Shown: positions 1-12,245, numbered from the stretch's first letter. The stretch: DNA of 64,000 nt from Hibiscus mutabilis (GCA_019671005.1 CM033752.1:1736001-1800000); one strand, 5' to 3'. Notes: generated from the sequence alone by a model not told the origin. Translations and numbers: made by a program.

Positions 1-1562
1 TAAAGTAAAGATTGTGTAATTTGTGTTCATTGTAGTCCATAAATTTATTATTTTATCCAAAATTGACCCATATTTATTTCAAGTTTTTGTAATTCTGCCC
101 AAACCCTATAATTTGTGTAATTTAGTTCAAACAATATAAATTATAAGTCCATATAAGAAATTTTAAACATACAGCTCCAATTTCACTTATAACCTAAATT
201 GGGACTCGATTGAATTAAATAAAAACCTTTTAGTGCCTTCCGCAACATGACACGACTTCAAGTTCAACCGAAACTGATATTACCCGAACCTAAATTAACC
301 CAAACCTGAATTAACCCGTTAATTACCTGATTCATACCCAGACCATTTAGGCCAACGTGGAACATGAACGTTATGAATACATGTTACATTTTAGGTTCAA
401 CGTTGCATAATATAATTTTATATGATTAATTACATAATTAATAAACCTAAAGTGCAAAACAAAAAGTTAAATGTGTGATTTGGATGATCAGATTCTCTAT
501 TTAAAGGAAAACTTAAATTGAAATCATTAAGAATACACGTTACACTTTAATATTTAAGTGGGCAGTTCAAAACAATGTTCAAATATTGTGAAACTCGCTG
601 TATTACTGTGAAGACACTTTTTGCGAGTAGTTCATTTCATTTTTGGCAAGTTTAATAGTAAAACTGAAAAGACAGTTTTCCAATACAAAGGGAACGATCA
701 TTACTCACTCCAATGTAGTAGTAATAGGTTGTGGTTGCAAAAGAGTTAGGGAGAATTTGTAGAGCATTACTTAGTAGAAGTTGGGTCTTTTGTGGTTTTC
801 CAATACAGAGGGAATGATCAAATTCTAAGTCTTTTTTTGATAGAACTACTTTAGAGATCGAATATCCCAATACTAACACTGATGATGGAAGTAGCCAAAG
901 GCAAACGAAATCAGATTTGTCAAGTTCCCTCCTTCAAAAGTAAATTTAAACTTATTCACCATGTAAAATTGGAACTAATTAATTCTAACGAATTCAGACC
1001 TTGGAGACCATATGGTATCATCAACCTTGGTCGCATGATTTCACAATCTTCCAGACTCCAGTTTGCATTGGTCGCCTCCCGATGTAGTTCCAAACAACAA
1101 CAAACAATAATATTTGAAAAATCTTGAGACAAAGGTTTTTCAAATACTATATCTGTTGGTGTCCATCCCTACAAATGGCTAGTCATTGCCTTCCAAATAC
1201 CATTTTTATCGACAAGAAAAACATAAAAACAATAAGGACTCCTCCAGGATCTATAAAATAAAGTCTTTGCACAATAGGCATCGCCACCAATAAAAACCAT
1301 AAACCACACATATATTTCTGTCTACAAAGACGTAAACTAGGAAGGAAAAAATAGCTGATGAGTGATGAGGGTATGAAACTATGGCCTATTTATAATAAAA
1401 AAACGGAACATCGAACCCGACATTTAGGATTTATTTATAATAGAAAAAAGATGGTCATGGTGCTACGTTTCGTTTATAGTTCCTATATTTAGACCTCTTT
1501 TGGTACTCTTTAAAATATTTCAGAACAATGTTCATGATAAATAAATAGAAAATCTTTAAAGT
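1..1562. other. Intergenic DNA without a recognisable gene
   Basis: AT-rich sequence with stop codons in all frames at short intervals. The longest open frames are about 80 codons and show no domain or motif. The only structure I see is a diverged copy of a repeat that recurs near 2.4 and 4.3 kb, annotated separately. Confidence 0.6.
490..640 (+). repeat. Dispersed repeat, copy A (most diverged)
   Basis: It shares the phrase AAACTTAAATTGAAATC and a following GAAACTCGCTGTATTA...AAGACAC block with copies B (2360-2600) and C (4270-4480). It is the weakest of the three by eye. Origin unknown; it may be a remnant of an old element. Confidence 0.4.
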
Positions 1563-1570
1563 ATAGTTCA

Positions 1571-2103
1571 TAGGGGTGTTCATTATTCGGTTTTAACCGA
1601 ATTAACCGACTGAACCGAATTTTTTTGGTTAATTCGGTCGGTTAATTTTAGGTAAGTTCAGTAAACGGTTAATTTTTTTTTTGGAAATTTAGTTATCGGT
1701 TAATTCGGTTTGAAATCGGTTAATTAACCGAAATTATTAAATATTATATATATTACATATATTTATTTTTGGTCATTGAACTTTTAAAAATTATAAAATG
1801 ATCATTAAATTTTTTGATATATTATAAAATGTTCATTAAACTTTTATCAAATTAGTATAAAATGAAAGTTCAGTGACTAAAAAGGTCATTTTACCCTAAT
1901 TTAGTGACCAATTATGTAATTTACCCAAAAGTTTATAATAAATTTCGGTTAATTCGAAAACCGACCGAATTAACCGAAATAATTTCGATTCGGTTAAGGC
2001 TAATTCGGTTCGGTTAACGGTTAAAGTTCTAAAAATTTCGGTTAATTCGGTTATGGTTAATTCGGTTCGGCCACCGACCAAATTAACCGAATGCACACCC
2101 CTA
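1571..2103. mobile_element. hAT-type MITE, 533 bp
   Basis: The ends are inverted: TAGGGGTGT at the left and ACACCCCTA at the right. The flanks carry a perfect 8-bp target duplication, ATAGTTCA (1563-1570 and 2104-2111). Eight-base duplications and TAGGGGTG-like ends are typical of hAT superfamily elements. The subterminal parts are packed with TTCGGTTAA / TTAACCGAA words on both strands, so the element could fold into a large hairpin. There is no coding capacity, so it is non-autonomous. Confidence 0.88.
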
Positions 2104-2359
2104 ATAGTTCACATTTTAGATTCGTAGGCTTTGTTTCGGAATTGCTTACAAAGTTGAATTATCTACAAACTGTGCTGCCCAATGCAACAATTGAAAAGCC
2201 TAATCTACTGATGATGTATCGGAACGAGTTATAGAGGCTCAAAACTGACAATGAAAAGACTCTTTTATATTGGGAACATGTGTCTGTAAATGCAAAATTC
2301 ATTGAAAATTATTTTAAACACCCTATTATATTAAATAATTATTTTTATGCATTCTTTCA

Positions 2360-2600
2360 GTTACGGTTGGTGAAAGACAGTTTCGTGTGGGAACCATAAA
2401 TTTTAAATAGTTACGAACCTAGAAATATGGGTTTGTATGTGAGTATAGCAAAACTTAAATTGAAATCGGTAGTAAAACATGTATTATTTTAGGTTTGTCC
2501 GTAAAAAGTTCGAGACTATATATGAAAACATTCGATACTCATCGTATTATTATACTCTATTTAAACCCCAAATAATCCTTCAGCACACATTTTACTTGTT
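2360..2600 (+). repeat. Dispersed repeat, copy B
   Basis: It aligns by eye with copy C (4270-4480). Both contain GAAA(A)GA(C/T)AGTTT, then GGAACCA(T/G)AAA, then a long match around TAGTAAAACATGTA(T/A)TATTTTAGG, then TTCGATACTC(A/G)(T/C)CG. Both are on the same strand, about 1.9 kb apart. No protein is encoded. Confidence 0.6.
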
Positions 2601-3121
2601 CAGTCTCACAAACCTTAGCTTTCTTAAAAAATTATTTAGTTCCTAAGATTTAATTTTTACCCTAATAATTTCAATATGGTTCTTTTTGTGTTCATACACG
2701 TTCCTAAGATTTTATTTTTACCCTAAACCCAACAGAAGCAAAGCTAAAATCGGTAAGAGTAACTACTAATGTCTACTTGTTGTAATTTATGAGATTAATT
2801 TTAATGGATTTAAGGTTAATGGTTTAGGATTTAGGTCTTAATGGTTGTGTTTTAGGGTTTATGTTGTACTTTATGGTTATTGGTTAATGAGATTAATTTT
2901 TATGGCTTTAAGATTAAATGGTTTATGCTTTCTGGACCACTATTAATGGGTTAGGGTTTATGCTTTTATGGTGTAGTTTAGGGTTAGTGGTTTATGATAT
3001 TAATTGATATGGTTTAAGATTTAGTGTTTAGCTTAGTGTATGAGATGAATTTCAAGCAATATATTATCTATATTCTACAATCTATATATAATATACCAAA
3101 CGTTATGATATTATTATTAAT

Positions 3122-3688
3122 TAGACCTGGCAAACTTGACCCGAGACTTGAAAACCGAACCGATTTACCCGAACCGAGACCCAAAATTGACCCAAACATG
3201 ATGACCCAAAATTTGATTCGAAACCGAAACAAACCGAACAGAAACCGGTCTGAATTTTAGTTGAACCGAAATGGACCCGAACCGAATAGACCCGAACCAA
3301 ATGCAACCTGAAATATAAAAAAGATATTAATAGAAATAAATAAATATAGGATATGAAGAACCACACAACTCACCAAAAAGTTAAATATATTGACTTTATA
3401 AATCTATATATAGGGTGTAAAAACTAACCAGCCTAAAAACTCGATTAAAACCGACCAATCTCTTATTGACCCGAAATTGACCCAAACCGAAAATAACCGA
3501 ACCAAAAATAACCGAACCGAAAATCAACCGACCCGAACTGACCCGAATCACAATAGACCCAAACTAAAACCGAACCAAAATGAACCAAACTGAAACTGAA
3601 TTTAAACCGAATAATATTATACCCGAAATGAACCAAACCGAAATGGCCCGAACCGAAACCTAACCGAATGACCCGTTTGCCACCTCTA
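3122..3688. mobile_element. hAT-type MITE, 567 bp
   Basis: Left end TAGACCTGGCAAAC, right end GTTTGCCACCTCTA, which are diverged inverted copies of a TAGAGGTGGCAAAC-type terminus. A perfect 8-bp target duplication TTATTAAT flanks it (3114-3121 and 3689-3696). The interior is dominated by repeated AACCGAA and GACCCGAA words. Non-coding; a short open frame on either strand only reflects this low-complexity composition. Confidence 0.9.
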
Positions 3689-3696
3689 TTATTAAT

Positions 3697-5128
3697 ATAG
3701 TCTACAGTATGTGTCTCTATGCTCTATTGTCTATTATAATGATACGTTCATGTGTTACGTCATGATATATTTTTAGGGGTTATAGGATTATAGCCTATAG
3801 GTTGATGCCACTAGTTTACGGTTGAAAATTAGGGATTAGGAGTTTCGTGTTCAATTAAGATTTAAATAAAAGAACAAAATCATAGCTCTGTAATATTTCT
3901 ATAAAAATTTGTTAAGAAAATAAAATATATGCACAACATATTACAAGGAAAACCTTAGAGTTTATTTCGTAGAAATTCTCATAACTTGGTGTTTTCTGAT
4001 ACGATCATCATCTCATATTTATCATTTTTCTTCTTTACTCTATGCAAATTTATTAGTCATTTCATTATATAAATCGTTCATTATAATTTGAGGAGTATAT
4101 TCATTATGGCAAGTATAATGATTTGAATCTTCAAGCAAATAATTTGTAAATTAATATTTTCTTTTAAAGTTCAAAAACTATAACTCTTAATGCTCAGCCT
4201 CGCATGCTACAAAGTCATTTACTATTTTACGTATGCCACCTTACATTTATGTCCACTCAATTATATTAGAAATGAAAAGATAGTTTTGGGCAGGAACCAG
4301 AAAATTTAAATTATTTCGAAACAAGCCAAGAAAAAATAAACTGAAATCGTTAGTAAAACATGTAATATTTTAGGTTTCACGTGACAATCTTGAAAGTGTA
4401 TATGCAGACGTTCGATACTCGCCGCATTAATGAAAACACACTTTCTGCACACAGTTGGTTTCATTCCTATAGTTATAAAATTTTTAATTATTTGGTATGG
4501 TTTATTCTTTAAAGAACCAAATCAAACCAATTACCGATTAATAAACAAATCATCACAAGATATATCTATCCATAAATTAAGGACCTAGTCACAAGTCGAC
4601 TATGTATATAAGACATGACTTTCTTTCCAAAGTTTTAGCTCAATTCCATGATATATAATACTTACAGATTCCTCTAATCAATACATTTATAACCAAATAT
4701 CCGGATTATACCGAGTCAAACATATAAAATGTACCCATTCTTGTATAGTTTCGAAGCTCATTGTGTACAATGTTCACGTTCATGTATAGTTACATGTTCA
4801 TATGTAATTGAGAGTAATGACATGTATATAAAAGGTTCGATACTTGTAACGAGAACGACCACCTTAAATTACCATATCATGTAAGATTTTATGTTCATAT
4901 TGAAGAATATCGAAACACGGAGTATAGTATCAATATTTATCGATGGTAAAACGATGTCGGATGTGTTTAACGATATAGTCAGCTCTGATTAAGTTGTCGT
5001 CAAAATCTAATTACATTTGCTACATTTGTTCGTTTGAGGAACTGGCGTGTGCTGAGAAATATGATCACCAACACAAACAAAAATTAGATTAAGAAGTCTG
5101 ATATGAAATTTGATACATGGTTCATTGC
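3697..5128. other. Intergenic DNA, no gene seen
   Basis: AT-rich with frequent stops in all frames. It contains dispersed-repeat copy C (4270-4480) and, near 4780-4900, scattered ATGTTCATAT and GTTCGATACTTG words that resemble parts of the same repeat. Confidence 0.5.
4270..4480 (+). repeat. Dispersed repeat, copy C
   Basis: Second well-preserved copy of the unit at 2360-2600: same order of shared words, same strand, no frame kept open. It lies about 650 bp from the 3' end of the MuDR-like fragment, so it could be a sub-terminal part of that old MULE, but no terminal repeat was found to prove it. Confidence 0.55.
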
Positions 5129-5599
5129 TCAATTAAAATGAATAGAAGAAAAGTATATTTCTGTGTTGTCGTGGTTTGTAGATATATCAGATGTGACGTT
5201 CGATTCCTCGATTATTTGTTCTTTCTCATGTCGTCTCCTTAAATTACGTACAGAAACAACATCTTCGTCTGCGGAATGGGGAGAACCACCTGGGATTCTT
5301 GATGAACTAACACCTTCATCAAAATTTACAAACAACTCTATGTTGGTACCCCCTACATGATTGTATCTCCTAAACATCTTCTGCAGGTCACTTGCATTAC
5401 ATATCTTTAGCATGTAATGAGCTTCAGGGCCGGGCTCATCAACTGGGATTTTGGCTTCCAATGAAGACACTTTCTTCCTTGTTGATTTACTAACCTCCGT
5501 GGAAATCAACTCAAACAAATCATCCTTCTTGATGTTGCTGTTGAATGAAGTGTTGAGGTATGTTCCTAAAATGAAAACGGTTGCAGAAAATCTTGCCAT
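5129..5599 (-). pseudogene. MuDR-like transposase N-terminal fragment
   Basis: An uninterrupted frame reads from an ATG at 5599, or an upstream in-frame ATG at 5626, to a stop at 5129, giving 156-165 aa. It has the signature of the region preceding the DNA-binding domain in plant MuDR transposases: DDLFELIS near the N-terminus, then YMLKICNASDLQKMF, then NIELFVNFDEG, then SSSRIPGG and an acidic-to-basic linker with VRNLRRRHEKEQ. MuDR transposases are usually 700 aa or more, and the DNA-binding, DDE and SWIM zinc-finger parts are missing downstream. So this is a truncated relic or the first exon of a lost gene. It sits just downstream of a tandem array (5680-6560), which would be its promoter side. 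Confidence 0.6.
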
Positions 5600-5679
5600 A
5601 ATTTTAAATAAGAAATTCTTCTGCAAAATATACCAAGTGTAGAAGTATTTATAGAAGATTTATAAGGGTAAGGTTAATA

Positions 5680-6560
5680 TTAGGGTTCAGCACCTATAAT
5701 GTTACCGATAATCAGTTTGGAGTTTGGCACCTAAAATGTTACCGATAATCAGTTTAGAATTCGGCACCTAAAATGTTACAGATAATTAGTTTCTGGTTCC
5801 GCACATAAAATATTATAGATATTCATTTGGGGTTCAGCATCAAAAAAGTTACTGGTATTCAGTTTGGGATTTGACACCTAAAATGTTACTGATAATCAGT
5901 TTGGGGTTTGACACCTAAAATGTTAATGAAATTCAATTTGGGGTTCGACACCTAAAATATTACCCAAAACGAATTTCAAATTGGACGCCTAAAATGTTAC
6001 CAAAATTCAGTTTGGGATTTGGCACTTAAAATGTTATCGACAATGAGTTTGGGGTTCGTGACCTATAATGTTACCGAAAATCAATTTTGAGTTCTGAATC
6101 CAAAAGGTTACTATAAATCAGTTTGGGGCTCGGACCCTAAAATGTTAAAGAAATTCAGTTTCGGGCTCGGCACCTAAAATATTACCTACACTCAGTTTGA
6201 CTCTAAAATGTTAATGAAATTCAGTTTCGGGGTTGACATCTAAAATGTTATCTACATTCAGTTTTGACTCTAAAATGTTCTAAAATGTTAATAAAATTCA
6301 GTTTCGGGGTTGGCATCTAAAATGTTACCTACATTCAGTTTTGACTCTAAAATGTTAATGAAATTCAGTTTCGGGGTCTACACCTAAATGTTACCTACAT
6401 TCAGTTTGACTCTAAAATGTTAATGAAATACAGTTTCGATATCGGCACCTAAAATATTATCTACATTCAGTTTGGCGTTAGGGAACCTAAAATATTACGA
6501 ACACATTTCACTTTTTAAGTTCAAAGGAAAACATTTAACTCGGCACCTAAAATGTTAGAA
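5680..6560 (+). repeat. Tandem array, about 37-bp unit, about 24 diverged copies
   Basis: Successive CACCTAAAATGTTACC starts lie at 5691, 5728, 5765, 5802, 5838 and 5875, a period of 36-37 bp. A typical unit reads CACCTAAAATGTTACCGATA followed by ATCAGTTTGGGGTTCGG. Later copies become irregular, with an inserted TTTTGACTCTAAAATG variant around 6195-6420. The array lies immediately upstream of the minus-strand MuDR-like fragment. Confidence 0.88.
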
Positions 6561-7138
6561 AAAACCAATTTAAAAGTAAAACATTTCACTAAAAAACTGA
6601 AAATGTTAACGAAAACATGTTTGAATTAGTTGGTAACCTGTAACTGAGAAAACATGTACCACCGTATAATAGCCCATTTTAAGCCGCCGCATAGCAGACT
6701 CCTCCCGTGACATGACTCGTTCATTTTTGCTGCTTCTGTTTTACTTTCATACCCGTGGGGTTTTTAGGAATAAAGTAGCACCCAGTCCCTAAATTGCTGA
6801 TTTGTTTAATTTGATCCTAATCTTTTTTATCCACATTTTTCTCCAAATTTGATCATTATTTTCAGTTTTATCTCTTTGGCCCGTATTAGTCTCGGAACTT
6901 CACAAACTTCTTTCAATTTAATTTCTAAACTTATACCCCACACGCATATTTGTTTTTAATGGAATCTGAACTTAAGAACCAAGTACGAGTAAAATACGTT
7001 GTCGGTATTTGTATTTTGACAAAATCACATCATTTTCGGTATACTAATAAAATTTACATAATTTTTTTCCAGAAATTACATATTTTGACATATCATGACT
7101 CAGAGGAGACAATTTCGAACCCTAAACATCAAGCAATC
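6561..7138. other. Intergenic, no gene seen
   Basis: A short open frame at 6950-7174 on the plus strand has no recognisable feature and is rich in codons for I, K and Y, as expected of random AT-rich DNA. Nothing else stands out. Confidence 0.4.
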
Positions 7139-7730
7139 CTAGAGAGAGAATACCTGAAGAAGGCAAGCTTTTAAAGCAAACCTTCCACAGCATTTTCCAA
7201 AGCAACATTCCATGGTTGTAGGATTCACTTGAATGAACATATAGTTACCAGCAAAGAGATAACCAAAATTAGCTTGACCCTCCTTCAATCTATCCACCAC
7301 CTTCCCAAATGAAACCCTATAATGGTTCAAAATATTTTTTTTTTGAAAATGAGTATGCAATATTTTATCTTTAAACATTAAAATAAAAAAATTAAAGAAG
7401 AAATTCACACTAATTTAAACTTGTTTTTGAAAAAAATGGGATGCAGCTGCACCCCTAGATAGCTGCATGCATCTGCCATTACTGACGAGCTTCACCTTCT
7501 TCTTCAAAAACTTCCTCAAGCTTGGAACCTTAACCCTAACTCTCTTCTTGATAGGAACCCTTTTGAGCCTCAGCCATGGCCTTGATTTCACTGTCAATCT
7601 CATCAGCTCCTACCTCATCCAAATGGTAGCTGAGGCCATTCCAAATGGTCCTATGGAACTGAGAAAGATAACCCTGAAAAAGATTGTAAAGATTCTAAAG
7701 AAGAGTGGTATAGATGGTTGGTTTTGAAAT
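7139..7730 (-). pseudogene. Unidentified protein-coding relic in two blocks
   Basis: Two minus-strand blocks have a more protein-like composition than their surroundings. The upstream block (about 7415-7710) can be read as QFHRTIWNGLSYHLDE followed by an acidic stretch with two stops, or in another frame as a very basic stretch with RPWLRLKRVPIKKRVRVKVP. The downstream block (7139-7320) reads GKVVDRLKEGQANFGYLFAG followed by NYMFIQVNPTTME. The second phrase reads like a conserved motif, but I cannot name the family. Frame switches, stops and an intervening T-rich run argue for a decayed gene or captured exons. It could also be two unrelated fragments. Confidence 0.35.
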
Positions 7731-8561
7731 TTCAGTAAGCAAATTGAACGTCTTAAAACTTCAGTAACTAAAATCGGTTTAAGAGTAAAGTTTAGTGATG
7801 ATTTACATAATTTACCCAATTTAAAATTTAAGTCTTTATACTTTCTCTAATGAAATTGAGTCATTGTTCTATTCTTTATTTGAAAATTTTGGTCTCCCCT
7901 AAATTTTGTTCGATTTTATCGTTAATTGTTGATCTGTCGATTATAAAAATTTGTTCACTCCTTGTGTTATAATTATTGTTTATCAATTTAACACTTAATA
8001 TTTAAAATAACACAAAATACTATTAATTGAAAAATAAAATTTCTTAATCACTCTACGTTCACATCTTTTTAATGGTCAAATTAAAAAATTATAAATATAG
8101 AAAACTAAAAAGTTATTTTTTTTCTTTTCCTGTATCTATCAAGTCTGCAATTAACATAAATTAAATGGAAATTAAAATGACTAAAATTGTCAAATAAATA
8201 CGTAACATTAAACTAAACAAGTAATCTTTTGTATCTGTTTTCTCTACGATTAGTAATCTTTGTTTAAAATTTATAATTGTCACTCTCAACAATGTCATCT
8301 CTAATTTTAAACTTGAATTCTTTCTGATATACCTTATTATTATGTCTAACATTTGTTGGCTACAATCTCTTTGATCTATATCTACATAAAACGCCTAATA
8401 TAAATCAGTACGACATTTGAAATAGGTATTAATTTCATTTAAATACTAATCAAAGTCCAAGGGTTTATTTGGGTAGAATAAAAGTTATAAAGATTTATTT
8501 AACAAAAGTAAAATAGTTCAGAGCTCTTTTAATAGTTTAACCATAATCTTATAAATAAGGC
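7731..8561. other. AT-rich intergenic DNA
   Basis: No coding, RNA or repeat feature was recognised. It contains the widespread plant repeat phrase ATTTACATAATTTACCC, also seen at about 1910 inside the first hAT MITE. Confidence 0.4.
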
Positions 8562-9003
8562 ATAATGTCAAAACTTGTATCTAACGTTTGACGGAATAGT
8601 CATTGTGATCTCTATTTTTTTAAGTATTTTAACCCTCAACGTTTTATTGTGGGTTAAAATAGTCCCTCCGTAAATTAAAACTATTAGTCAACTAACATTA
8701 AATGACTTGAAATGTCGTGACAAACCTATATGGCAGTGCACACTAACATAACAGTGTCATATAGATAAATATGTTGACTTTACAAAATAACACATCAGAC
8801 AAAAATAATTTTATAAAATTATATAAAATATAATTTTTTGTGATAACGTGTCACTCTGTCAAATTATTTCAAGCTGTTTACCGTCAGTTGACTAACAGTT
8901 TCCATACACGGAATAGTCATTTTGACCTGAAACGTAAAATGCTTCAAAAAATGTGACTAAAATGACTAATCAGTCAAACATTATGACATTTTTTGACATC
9001 ATT
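8562..9003. mobile_element. Long inverted-repeat (MITE-like) element, family unclear
   Basis: The left end (ATAATGTCAAAA...GTTTGAC..AATAGTCATT) is matched in reverse complement by the right end (ATGTCAAAAAATGTCATAATG...GTTTGAC..ATTAGTCATT on the minus strand). Arms of about 100 bp remain alignable, for example CCTCAACGTTTT against CTGAAACGT. No clear target duplication was found, so borders are approximate. No coding capacity. Confidence 0.5.
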
Positions 9004-9129
9004 CCTATAATTAAATACTTAATTCCCGATTGATTCAAGCTTTAATCCCTACATAATCTTAGTTAATGATTAAAAGATACTCTTAGAACATTATTAACAA
9101 AAGAATCCATTCGATTTTCAATTCATATA

Positions 9130-9384
9130 CTCCCTCCGTCCCATTCAATATGTTTAATATTAATTTTTTGGTCAAATTTTTTTAACTTCAACTCATTATT
9201 ACTTCAAATTTATTATTAATAAAAGTGAAAAAAAATATGTTTTAGAAACCTTCAATCAAGTAGTTTCAATATATATTTTTATAAATTTAATTAATTAAAA
9301 TATTTAAAATAATTATGGTCAAAGTTCAAAAATTTTAACTTTTAAAAAATTAATACTAGACCTATTAAATGGGGGCAAAGGGAG
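9130..9384. mobile_element. Stowaway-like MITE, 255 bp
   Basis: It starts with CTCCCTCCGTCCCATT and ends with GGGGGCAAAGGGAG, inverted copies of the Stowaway (Tc1/Mariner) terminus, flanked on both sides by the TA target dinucleotide (9128-9129 and 9385-9386). AT-rich, non-coding interior. It lies about 350 bp from the 3' end of the RGLG coding region. Confidence 0.9.
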
Positions 9385-9737
9385 TATTAAAAAGGTAACC
9401 GAACTAAATTTGTTTTTTTTTATTTAATCTCTAATTAAACATTCTTTCAGCTTCAGTCAAATTTTCTTAGACCGGTCCATAAACCGGACAGTCCGTTTAA
9501 GAATCGGTCCATAGGGATCGAGCCATGAACAAATCTTTTCATGGAGCATAACAAGATCACAAGTGCAAGAAATAATCAAATATCAGAAAATGTACAAAGA
9601 ATTCACACCAAAAGAGAATGTACAAAAAAGGATGATTGGGACCACCAATTGACTCCCCCTAACCTATCACTATTTGCATTTTCTCAATAACAAATCAACC
9701 ATAAATGATGCGTAAACACTGTTTTCTTTTTTTAAGT

Positions 9738-12245
9738 TCAAAAGTAGAGCTTTATTCTGGTTTGGATCGGACTTCGGCATATCGGACACGTTTGGAGGTC
9801 CTTCGCACATTCTTCACAGGTCTGAGAAAACAAAAGGGAAAAAAGGGCAGTGTTATGTCAGCATCTCCGTCTATGATCCACACCAAGAACCAAAGAGAAT
9901 AAGTGTTTTGAGATGTTTACCTGATGGCCGCAACCGAATGCCATGTCTTTCGAGTTACTAAGGCAAATGGCACAGAGCTGTTCAAAGCAATATGCAATTT
10001 ACAATCTCAAGTCTTTGCTCCTTTAGGATTTCGGATCAAAAGTTGAATGCTAAGTACATTTATTGTTAATAGAAAATATAAATGTTATAATTTTCATACC
10101 TGGCTATCATAAGTAGAACTCGGGGCTGGGGGAGCTGAGCTGACGGAATTACTATCTTCCGGATAAGGCGGAACGCTTGGTGGGAAACCGGTAGAATGGG
10201 ACGGTTTTGAGCTGCTGAAAGATGCTGAACCATATTGGAGACTGGTAGAACGGGATGGTTTTGAGCTGTCGAAAGAAGCTACACCGTATGTAGGAGGAGG
10301 TAAGGGAACTCTCTCGGGAACATTTCCCTTTCGACCACTGCACAAATAACTCGAAAACCACCATCAAACTTAAGTCATAAAAGGGTAACACATAAACCTT
10401 TAAAACGGACAACGTGGAACGAATCATTACCCCAGAATATTAAGCTCAATGGTTGCTTTGTATTGTGAAGGAATCTCCATTAGAGCGGATAGAGCAAATT
10501 CTGTCTCCTTCAGGGATGGGGATGTATTCTTCAACATAATCTCCGTGAAATTCACAAACTAGAGAAAAAGAAGAACAAGGAGAAAAACCTTAGTAACTGA
10601 TGCATCATGATAATATCATTGGAACAAAAGACGTAATATCAAACATGAAACTTCTTGTATGAAACTCAGAGTTTACCTGAAAATTATCGAATGCTCGAGC
10701 AGGAATGTTATCATCAAACTCCTTCATCATATCCCAAGGCCCATCTCCAACACCAACCAATATAATCGACAGAGGAAGCTTGCTGAAATTTGAGAAACAT
10801 CTAAGAAAGAGAACGGTTGTGCATTGAGAAAGAAAAAGAGAGAGGATAAAACAGGTAACATCATGTTCACCACTTCACCTTGCTTGCACTATGGCATCAA
10901 CAGTTTTCTGCTCTTGCGGACTTAGCTGGCCATGCTGAGTATCAACACTTCTAGTTACCTGAAACAACCATCAGTGTTAGCGATATTAACCCTATATGAA
11001 ACTATAACAAATCATACCGAACCACGACAGCATGTTTTATTTTTATTATTCCCATGCCAACCCTCAAGGCTCACGCAAGTTTTCTATCTGTCGTCTTTTA
11101 TTTCAAGAAAGTCTCAAAAATAAGTGAAGTAAACCCACACAAAGAAAGAAAAATACCTGACCATCAGCGATTATCACTAACACATGATACTGGCCACCGC
11201 TCTGCTCAACAATGGTCATTGCCATTTCAATGATAGGAGCAAATGATGTAGGTCCTAGAAAGAAATTGTAGTAATTATTTGATCGGATATGTAACAAGAG
11301 GTAAGTCCGAATACGGATGGAAAAACAGGAGAATAGGCAAACCTGCAAGTCGTAGATGTGGCACAATTTCTCTATAGCGGCTTAAGACTTCCTCGAATCC
11401 ATTACAAAATCGGTCGTCCAGGTAGAAACTGAAGACATCTTGATCGTGTGTTGATGCTGCCAACAAATACGAGTAATTCTTAGCATCTGCATTTAAGTAA
11501 ATAAGCATTCTCATATGGAAAACAAATTAAACACGTACCATCACCAAATCCAAAGCAAGGAATTAAATTGTCCTCATCGAAGGCAGCTAAGGTTTTCCCA
11601 ATGATTGATATAGCCTGTTCATAAGGATTTAAACTATTTCCAATATGGTGCAAGCTTTTTCTATTGAATGATCTTTTCCCTACAAAAACAGGCTCGATTC
11701 AGCAGATTCTAGTATGGCTAACAGCTTACATTACAACTGGAAATTAAGATGGTAGATCTTAACCTGTCCACTCGTTGCTCTTCGTGAAATCAATACCGAC
11801 AATGAGATTGGAAGATTCAAGACCGGCGTTAGCAAGAGCCTCTGTCACCTGTAATCATTGATTAAACAACAATTACCAAATCATTATATTGGATAAGGAT
11901 AATGCATAAACATATATAAAAACGTCTAAAAATGAAATCGATGTAGATATTAACCTGATCTAAGGAGTTGTAATTGTCTGCAATTCTCGAATACCTCCGG
12001 TCTAGCATCTTTTTATCACTGCCACGGTTTTGTGAAGGTGGATAATACTGCGGCTCCAGTTGTGAAGGTTGATAATACTGTGGTTCCGGTTGCGAAGGTG
12101 GATAATACTGTGGGGAGGCATAGCTATACTGTGGCACATAGTTTGGGCTTCCTTGACCATAGGACGACTGAGGATTGCCATTACGAGAATCCCATGAAGA
12201 TGAATTCGAACGATATTTCCCCTCCTTTGAACTACTTCCCCCCAT
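9738..12245 (-). CDS. RGLG: RGLG-type E3 ubiquitin ligase (copine/vWA plus RING)
   Basis: Eleven coding exons join in frame: 11955-12245, 11764-11848, 11539-11679, 11343-11456, 11157-11254, 10879-10958, 10677-10782, 10431-10558, 10100-10337, 9921-9977 and 9738-9821. The total is 1422 nt, 473 codons plus stop, close to the known RGLG length, and every intron reads GT...AG. The start is MGGSSSKE, an N-myristoylation-type signal that anchors RGLG proteins to the plasma membrane. Residues 25-75 are rich in Y, P, Q and S with a repeated PSQPEPQYY unit. The vWA/copine domain spans about residues 95-345, with MIDAS-like IVGIDFTKSN near residue 115. A Ser/Pro-rich linker follows. The RING lies in the last two exons: LCAICLSN, GCGHQ, CEECAKD and CPICRS. 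Family members ubiquitinate regulators in hormone and drought responses. All zinc ligands are intact, so the gene looks functional. Confidence 0.95.
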
